Assembly: GCF_000373745.1 (NCBI RefSeq)
Contig: NZ_KB892291.1
Span: 6,453-70,452, forward strand
Direction of reading: 5' to 3'
Origin: Oligella ureolytica DSM 18253
GTDB taxonomy: Bacteria; Pseudomonadota; Gammaproteobacteria; Burkholderiales; Burkholderiaceae_B
Length of the DNA stretch: 64,000 nucleotides
In this document: positions 1 through 9,000 of the stretch, in pieces
How positions within the stretch are numbered: the stretch's first letter is position 1
How the letters are laid out: every line of letters starts with the position of its first letter
Notes under the pieces: model-generated
What the model saw: the letters and a program-made list of their open reading frames with translations, nothing else
The model's database searches: none
What the model was told of the DNA's origin: nothing
Translations under genes and position numbers: made by a program

Positions 1-3000
1 AGACGATCGGCCGCTCGGTTTAATTCCGCCTTGGCGCTTTGCACGTTTTGGCTAAAGGCTTGTGACACCTCACGTTGGGTATCGAGTTCCTTTTGTAGGG
101 CGGCCGCATCAAAGCGATTTGCTAAGGCACCGCTTAAAGCCTCGGCATTCTCGGTGGTCGTCGCGGTCAAGACACGTTCTGCCATCGCCTCGGCACTAAG
201 CCCGGTGAGAAGCGTCTGCTTGGCAGCGTCCGTAATGAGGATATTCTTCGTGTTAATGCCACTGTAGGTCGTACTACCTTGGCTATCACTCTCCTGCCCA
301 AAGCCTATACTGCCACTGGCTTCCATGGAGGCAAGGCCGCTTTTATCCGACGTGCTTTGGCGTTGGTTCAAGATACCGTCACCCGATCCACTGCTATTAA
401 AACCGCCGCTAGCACCAATGCCGATACTACTGCCCTCAAACTCCGCATGGTTGGCGAGATCGCTTGCACTTAGCGTACCCGTACTAAAGCGGTTATTGCC
501 AGCGGCTTCCGCTGCGGCCGTGGAGGTGATTAGCCCACCAATTAACTCCGTGTGCTCAGCCACCTCAATCTGATAACCACCATCGCCTGCATAGATACCC
601 GATTGCTCGGTCACACTCGCATAGTCGGCATTGATCGACGAGCGACTAAAGTTCGCACTACCCGAGACCCCATAGCCTACGGTGATCTGTCCACCCATCT
701 CCTGTTGCTTACCCTCATAGGTTGCAGTGTCTTGTACGCTCTGAATGATAAGGTTCGGGGTCTTAACGTGCACCTCCTCACCAAAGACCTGCGCCCCGGC
801 AAGGGTCGTTGAACCCCCGGCGCTTAAGCTCGTGAGACTACCTAAGCTACCAATATGGCTATGACGATGAGAAAGGCTATCGGCATTGGCATGGCCTTTA
901 CCTAGATTCGCACCCGCAGTCACCCCCATGGAGGTGCCACCTTGACCAAACTCGATCGCCAGCCCTGCGTTCCAGCCGGAGGAACTGTTTTTGCTGCGGC
1001 TTTGATCGATGGCCTCAGCTGACGTGATAAGCAGTTGATTATCAGCGGCAAGATGCGTGCCAACGTTGCCCACCACATCGGCCCCACGGATAAGGATGTT
1101 CGAGTCCTCACCGGCCCCTGCCGCTATTAAAGTAACCGTCTTACCTGCCAAGACCTGACTTGGCGCAACCGTATGCCCTGCCTGATTGTCCTCGGTCTGA
1201 CTTTTTTGTGAGCCGTAAGTAATTGACACACTGACGTTTTGATTGGTCGCCTCACCCACGCCTACCGGCGCATCCATCAACTGCCCAAGTCCTTCGTAGG
1301 CACTCCACGCCGTATTCGCTGCAGCCATCGCCTGGGTCCGACGGTTACTGCTTTCACCGATGGATTCAACGGCATGAGCAACCTTACGCAGGGCTTCCAC
1401 CACCGGCACGTTCACCGCCACCGTGAGCCCGCTTTGCTTATCAACTCGACGATAATGTTCGCTATAACCTTCTTTGCCGGCCGCAATCTCAAGCACTTGC
1501 CCCGTGATCAGTACATGTCCCTCAGGCGATGACACCGTGCTCGCTTCTTGACTATATTGACGACCCGCTTCAATCACCGTATCGCCCGCCAAACTACCCA
1601 CCAGCGTGCCGCGTAAACTGCCATCGCTACGCTCATGATCAATCTCCGTCGATTGGCTGCCAATGGTCACACCTATCCCGCCCGTCCCAAAGACCCCTGA
1701 GCGCTTGGTTTTTTCATGATAATCGGAAAAAGCATACTCCTCAGCACCAGCCAAGCTAATATCACGACCCGCTTGCAGATACGTCCCCTCATCCGAAATC
1801 ACATCACTGCCGATGACACGGAGGTCCTGACCACTTTGCAGCAACACCTCACGACCCGTCACCTCACTGCCTAGCGCCTGCTCACTGTCTTGAATCCAAT
1901 GCCTGTCTTTGGACTTACTACCCAAAAGACTGCGGCTCTTCGTGAGATGCCGCTCATCCAATTGGCTGCTTAAGGTCCCGGCACCAATCTCAATATCCTG
2001 TTGCGCCCGCAACTGGACAAGACCGTCATCACTGGTAATCCGTGCAGCAGTTAAACGAGCGTCATTACCTGCGTCTAAGATGATATCGCCCACCGCTTGT
2101 ATTTCCGTACCGACATCTTGCCAGCGCTGCTCTTTAATATAATGACTGGCACTGCCCACGCTATCTTGACGATAACCCACAGTAACGGTATCTAACTGCA
2201 AGTCATCGCCGGCACCCAGGTAAGTAAGGCCATCGCGACCGCTATGACTGACAAGTGCTCCGGTCAAGATCATGTCCTTAGCAGCAGAGAGCAGTAACTG
2301 CGCCTCATCACCACTCACATGAATACTCGCTAAACGGTCAATACCCTGACGCTCACCACTGAAATGGCTGCCATTAGTACCCGCTACATCCGCCTGCGTA
2401 TGGTAGGTGGTACTCTTAATATCCAACTGATTGCCCGCACGGATGCTTGCCAGCTCTTCTGCACTGACCGTGCTGCCCGCGAGCGTAATATCTCTATCAG
2501 CTACCAACTCGACGCGTTTAGCCTGAATGCGTGCAAACTCCTGATCAATGGTATCGGCTTTAATACTGACAATTTCACGACCGGCCACTGTGCCACTATT
2601 AATAAAGCCGTCTTTGACTTGCAACTCCACTGTATTACCGGCAAGTAACGCCCCTGATTGTGCTAAGTCACCTTGACGAGGTTTCACATACACGCGAGGC
2701 ACCAACACCTCTTGAGTAGTACCATTCGCCAAGGTCACGGTCTGACTTTCCAGCCAGACAATATCACTGGTTAAACGCGCTACTTGCGCTGCCGTTAATT
2801 CTATGCCCGGCGTTAAGCCCTGCGTCATCGCAAAGCTCACGCCCTGCTCCATCAAGGCTTTAAACTGTTCCTCATCGTTGTCATAACCATCTAAAAAGCG
2901 TTGACCTGTCAGCTGTAATATCTGCTCACGCAGTAAGCGCTGCTCATAGTAACCATCACCTAAGCGTTTTTGCATACGCGCCGGATCCTGATTGAGCGCT

Positions 3001-6000
3001 TGCAGCATATAATCACTGCTTAACCATTGACGCTGATTGGCAAAGGCAGGATCCGTTTCAACCAGGTAGCGTGTGCGAGTCGGATCCACACTGTATAAGC
3101 TACTTGTTGGTACTAAATACGATGGCGCTTGCGGCGTAGTAATAGTCGGCGTATCCACCTGCGTAGGTGATAAAGTCGAGATTTCCTCTTGGGCAAGCGA
3201 CTGCATCAGCACATCGATTGTCGCATTGCCCTTGTCTCCGTTTGTGCTGCCTAACGGTCGCTCTCGATCCATCAATAAATCCATGGTCGTTGTATCATCC
3301 AACGGCGCTACAGCATCCTTTCCCTGCGCCAGTTGTTGCGCCACATCACTCTCTACCAGTGACTCTGTTTGCGAACCATTGAAGGCCTCTCGATCCAGTT
3401 GGGAAACATCCTGACCGATGCTATGTTCGCTCTCTTGACGTGCCACCGACACGTCTGATTCAAATGCTGCTTGCTCCATGTCGGATGCTTGGCCACTCGC
3501 TAATTGCTTTTTAGCCGCCACCTCAGCCTGCTCAGCTAACTGATTAGGGCTGACACCTGTTGAGCTTACCTGACTATAGGCCTGATACACGGACACAGGA
3601 AGATCGATGGTGCTTTGCTCGGTCATCAGAAAAGGAGTGACTGGACCATGCTCTCTCTGGTGATATCGCCTCAAACCGCCACGCCACCTCTCCCAGGCAT
3701 AACGACTCGTACCCTCATCTTCGATGATTCTTAAGCCTTTGGCATCAATATTGTCAATATGGCGAGCGTCGACTTTCAATGCCTTACCGGCCACAATACG
3801 ACTTTTATCATTGGTGAGCGTATCTGCATTGATGGTCAAGTTACCGCCAGCAATAATATCACCGGGTCGCGAATGAGCGACTTGATCTTCGTACTCCGTA
3901 CGCGTAATCCAATACTCCGTGTAGCGATGTTTAAATTGATGCTGATAGTCTTTATTGTAAGCTGTGATGGCCTGATCTAAGGCATGCCAACGCTGACCAT
4001 CCACTTGCATCCAGGTATCGTAAGCTACTTGATACTGCGCATACTGCTCCTGATAAGAAGCCAAGTTTTGACGATAATCACGCCAAGCCTGTGTGGCTGA
4101 GCTACATGCCCTTCTATCGTCACTATCACTGATAAACGTACAACTCTTACTCGGCTCAGAAACCGTGGGTTCAGTTGGCGCACGTGGTGCTAAAGGCTCC
4201 GTAGCGATCCCCGGGGTAATCCCAAAATAGGCCCACGCCGGGTTATCCGGCGAATATTTTTCATAGTTAGTTAACTGCGTTGAGGTAAAGCAATCATTAC
4301 CGGAAAAACTATAACATGCCGGTTGCGCTAGCGACCAAAGCGGCGTTTCTCCAGGAACTAAGTTGGCATAATCCCCTGGCTCCTTGCTAACAAACTCCCA
4401 AGCGCGACGACTCCACCGACGTTCTTTTAAGTCTTTTTTATCAACACGTGTTTCATAGCCCTGCCCGTCATGCACAATAAAATCAAATCTTTCAGGCGTA
4501 GACACTTGAACTCTTGTTAATTCAAAATCAGGATTTAAATTCCTTATACTGTGCACATTAAGATACATATCCCCCAAAGACTCTATGGTTGCAGCGCTGT
4601 TAATCAGATTCGACGCTTGTCCCTGTGCCTGTTTATTTACATCCAGCCTAGCCCCAATAGCTAAATCACCCCCACTAAAGAGTAAACCTTCTTCTTGGTT
4701 ACGCAAGGAATGAACACCAATATCTAAACGCTCTCGTGCCGCAATCACCGCCGCTTTCCTTTCACCAGTCGCTTGCACCTCCTCACGATTTAAAAGCGTT
4801 TTTGACTGTATCGCAACATGATCACCGTAAATTCGCCCCGAGCCAATATTATCGATGGTACCGGCTGCCTCTACTGTGGTCACGCCATTGCTATTGATTA
4901 AACCGCGATTCACAATATCGCCTGTCTTTGCAACCACCGTGACGGCGGTCTCGCCTAATAACTCACCCGTGCTGTCATTATGAATATCACTCGCCTGTAC
5001 CGTCAACGCGTCCGGACTATAGATTGTCTGTGTGTTATGTAAGTGCTTATCCGTAATCAGGCTTAAAGAACCTCCTGCCTGCAGTCCTCCCAGATTATTG
5101 AACCCTTCAGTCACATCCAACTGTAGGTGTCCGGGGGTTTCTATGCGCGCTTGACTACGAAGCTCTTGAGCAATAAGCACAGTGCCTTCATTGCCTTGAA
5201 TCACACCATTGGCATCTTGCTCAATCTGCAGACGACGTTGATTGCGTTGCTGAGCGGAATCGAGCAGACTGACCGTCTTGGCAGCCAAAATTTCTCCACC
5301 ATGATTCGTTATACGCTGTGACGCCTGAATCGTTGTATTACCTTTGGCATGAATTTGACCGCGGCTATTTTCCAGTGATGAAGTTTCTAAGCGAATATCA
5401 CCATCCGACACCAACAATCCCGATTGATTATCAAAGCTTGTATTGTTATTTATTGCCAGTAAGTTAGCGGCTGAAATCTGTCCACCCTTGTTAATAACGA
5501 TGGGACTACTGAGCAGTAATGCACCATCAGCCACCATTAGACCCGACTGATTATTCACGCTCTGCGATGCCGTCACTTGAAGATCCTGCTGGGCAGATAG
5601 TTTGCCCTGCTGATTAGTCACAATAGAGGCGGTAATCTGTAGATCTTGTTGCGCAACTAAAGCACCCTCTTGGTTATCAAGTAACTGTCCGGCGTTGATC
5701 TGAAGGTTTTCACCTGCTGCAATTTGGCCACCCTGATTAGTCATAGCGGCCGCCTGCAAATGGACTGACTGCTCTGCCACCATCACGCTGTCGTGATGCT
5801 TCAAGCCCTGATTCGCTTGCAGCTTAATCTGCTCAGCTGCACTGCTGAGTCGATGTAAATTCAGCACGTCGCTCGTTGCCTGTAAGGTGCTATCCGCTAG
5901 CCATTGGCTGTCTTCTGCCTGAATGTTATCACTAGCGCTAAGCGCCAAGTTCTTGCCCCCCAGGGTGGTATTTGCCTGCACAATGGACTTAGCATCAAGG

Positions 6001-9000
6001 CTGACATCGCCTTGTTGACTCTGTAAGTCCGTGTCTTGCATTGCAATCTTTTGCCCAGCCTGTAGCTGCAGCTTATTGAGTGTTTGTATTTGTGTATCCG
6101 CTAAGGATAGATTCGTACCGGCACTCAATTCAGCTGAATCAGTTGCCAACACCGTACTCTCGTCACTCATCGCTATCGCTTGCTTAGCCTTAAGTGCTAA
6201 TTGCTCAGCTTGAAGATGACCACCTTCTTGTGTGATCTGCTCGGCTTGAATAGCCAGTGTATCCCCTGCCGCTATCACACCACTATTGACAAGTGCACCC
6301 TGTGAATGAAGATTCGCAGAGCCCCCTGCAACAATCTCTCCCTGCAGATTATCAATCGCCTGCTTCGCTGTTAGGTGAAAGTCAGTTTTTGCTTGCAACT
6401 GACCTGCTTGGTTAAACAGATGACCAACATTAAGATCGAATGAAGCATCAGAGACCACTAAGCCCGCTTGATTATTAAACTCTTCACCAACAACAACCTT
6501 CATAGCCTGTTTTGTGGACACCTGTCCTGCTTGATTATGCAAGCTACCGACATGAAGAATTAGTTCATCAGAAGTAGCAATCAACCCTTGCTGATTATTG
6601 AGTAACCCGTCAATGCCCAGCTCAGTCGAGCCTTGACTCGCTACGCGACCTTGCTCATTACGAAGCTCTGCTGCCTGGATCTTAAGCGATCCATCAGCCA
6701 GTAGTAACCCCTCATGGTTATCTACGTGTCCGGACGTTTTGATCACTAGATCCGTACCTGCGGTGATATCACTACCCCTATTCGTCAATGCTTGTGCCTT
6801 AATCTCCAGCGTCTTATCTGCCTGCATTAGACTATCTTGCTGCTCAATGCGGCCTTGGCTGTTCAGTTGAATAGCCTCTGCTTGGCTTTGATGCTGAGTC
6901 AAATCAAGGCTACCCACCGCCAAATCCAAGTTGTTATGTGCAACCCACTGACTCGTTTCAGCACCCAAGGTCTGACCTGCGGTCAGTTTAATATCTTCTG
7001 CAAGCAACGTACTCTGATGATGTTGTTGCGTTGCCGCACGAATCGACAAAGGTCCGCCCACACTCTGTAGATCGGACTGCTCAAGTGTCGCTTGTTCCTC
7101 TACGTCTATGGTAAAGACACCTTGCGCTTGACCTTGTACCTCATTGAGCGATAAATTAGCTCCTGACACCAACGATGCCGCTTCTTCCGCTAATAAGGTG
7201 CTCTTAGTTAATGCAAGATCGCCTTGCGCACTCAAGCTAATCTCTTTAGCTTGCAAATGCGCTGCATCATAACGCTGCTCAAAGCCTTCAACGTCAAGAC
7301 TCTCTTCTGCAAAAAGTACGCCACCTAATTGCACCTTCGTAGCAGCTTGTATTTGAATGGACTCAGCCGAGACGATTTCACTGTCTAGACTGTCGATTCC
7401 TTGACTCGCCTGAATCGTCAAGTTCTCTGCCGCATGCAGTTTACCCTTCGTATTTATCAGACTTTCTTGATTCAGCACCATCTGCCCATCAGAGATCATC
7501 AGTCCGGCGCTATTATCCACAGTACCCGATGCAGTAACCTCAAGCCGCTTAGCTGAAACCAATTGACCTGCGTGATTACTGAGATTTTTTGCATCAATAC
7601 GAAGCTCACCATCAACCACTGTCACGCTCTGATCGTGCAGCACATCACCAACACTCTGAATAGTCAACGTATCAGCCTGCGTGTTCATCGACGTCATCTG
7701 CAATGTCGGTGTCTGTATGGTTAACCCTTCTTCAGCTAACCAATAGCCGTCTTCTGCCTTAAGCTCATTGCTTAAGCTTAAATTAATTTCTTTAGCAACA
7801 AGTTGACTATCTTGTTGGTGACTTTCTTGAGCGTCAAGTAACACGCTTCCCTGGCGACTGTGTAATTGACTTTGTTTAAGATCCGCACGCGCTTGTGCTC
7901 TGAACTCAACATCGTCCTCAGCTTGTACCGTCGTTTCGTCTAGATAACTATCACCACCCGAATGCAGCTGCACCTGAGTAGCAGACAACAAAGTGCTATC
8001 TCGTAAGTGCAGACCATCGGCACTCTGCAAGGTGACGACATGACCTTGTAGCTGAGCTTCTTCATGCTGTAGTTGTTGGGCCTGAAGCGTGAGTTGCTCT
8101 GCTGCTAGTAACCGCCCGCCTTGATGAATACTACCTGCTGCACGAACTAACAGCTCACCACCTGATTGAATATCACTTTGTACGCTCTTAATATCTTGCG
8201 TGGCGTCAATCTGTATAGTCGAAGCAGCATACAAGCTACCTTGCTCATTAAGAAATTGACCCACATCTAGCTGTACGTCACCACCAGACAATAAAGTACC
8301 TTGCTGATGATCGAACAGTTGAGAGGCGTTGACCTGTACACGCTCACCTGCTGACAGATAGCCATGATCTGCTTTAACAGCCTTAGCTTGTAGGAGCATA
8401 GACTCATCCGCCTGCAAAAGTCCTGACGACACGATGACATCGCTATGCGCTGAGGCTTGAATCGCTGCTGCAGCCATTTTGCTGCTGGTCAGATCGATTG
8501 AATCAGCATTTAATGCAATGCCTTTACCTGCCTGCCATTGACTATCTTGTGCTAGGAGCTTATCACGCACATTTAGCTGCATCTGCTCTTCTGTGACAAA
8601 ACTCGCCGCTGAGGCATCAAGTGAAGCTGCTTGCAGCTTTAGGCTTTTATTACTTACTAATTGCGCTTGATTAGCGTTTAGCTCGTCATCCACAGTCAGC
8701 GTCAAAGCACCAGTTGAGGCAATCTGCCCAGCTTGTGTATCTAATCGCTCTGCGTGAAGAGTCAGGGCTTCTCCTGCCATCAACTGCCCTTGGGTATTAA
8801 CTACCTGACCCGCCGTCATCACCTCCATGTCACCTAACGTTTGTAACCTGCCTTCGGTGTTATCAATCGCTTCATCTACATGCAGCGCCAGACTTTGGGC
8901 ACTCTCTAAATGACCACCTCGATTGATTAAACGGCGACTGCTTAACATGAGCTTGCCACCAATGGTTGTCAGTCCGCCGCTTTGATCAAAAATCTCAGCA

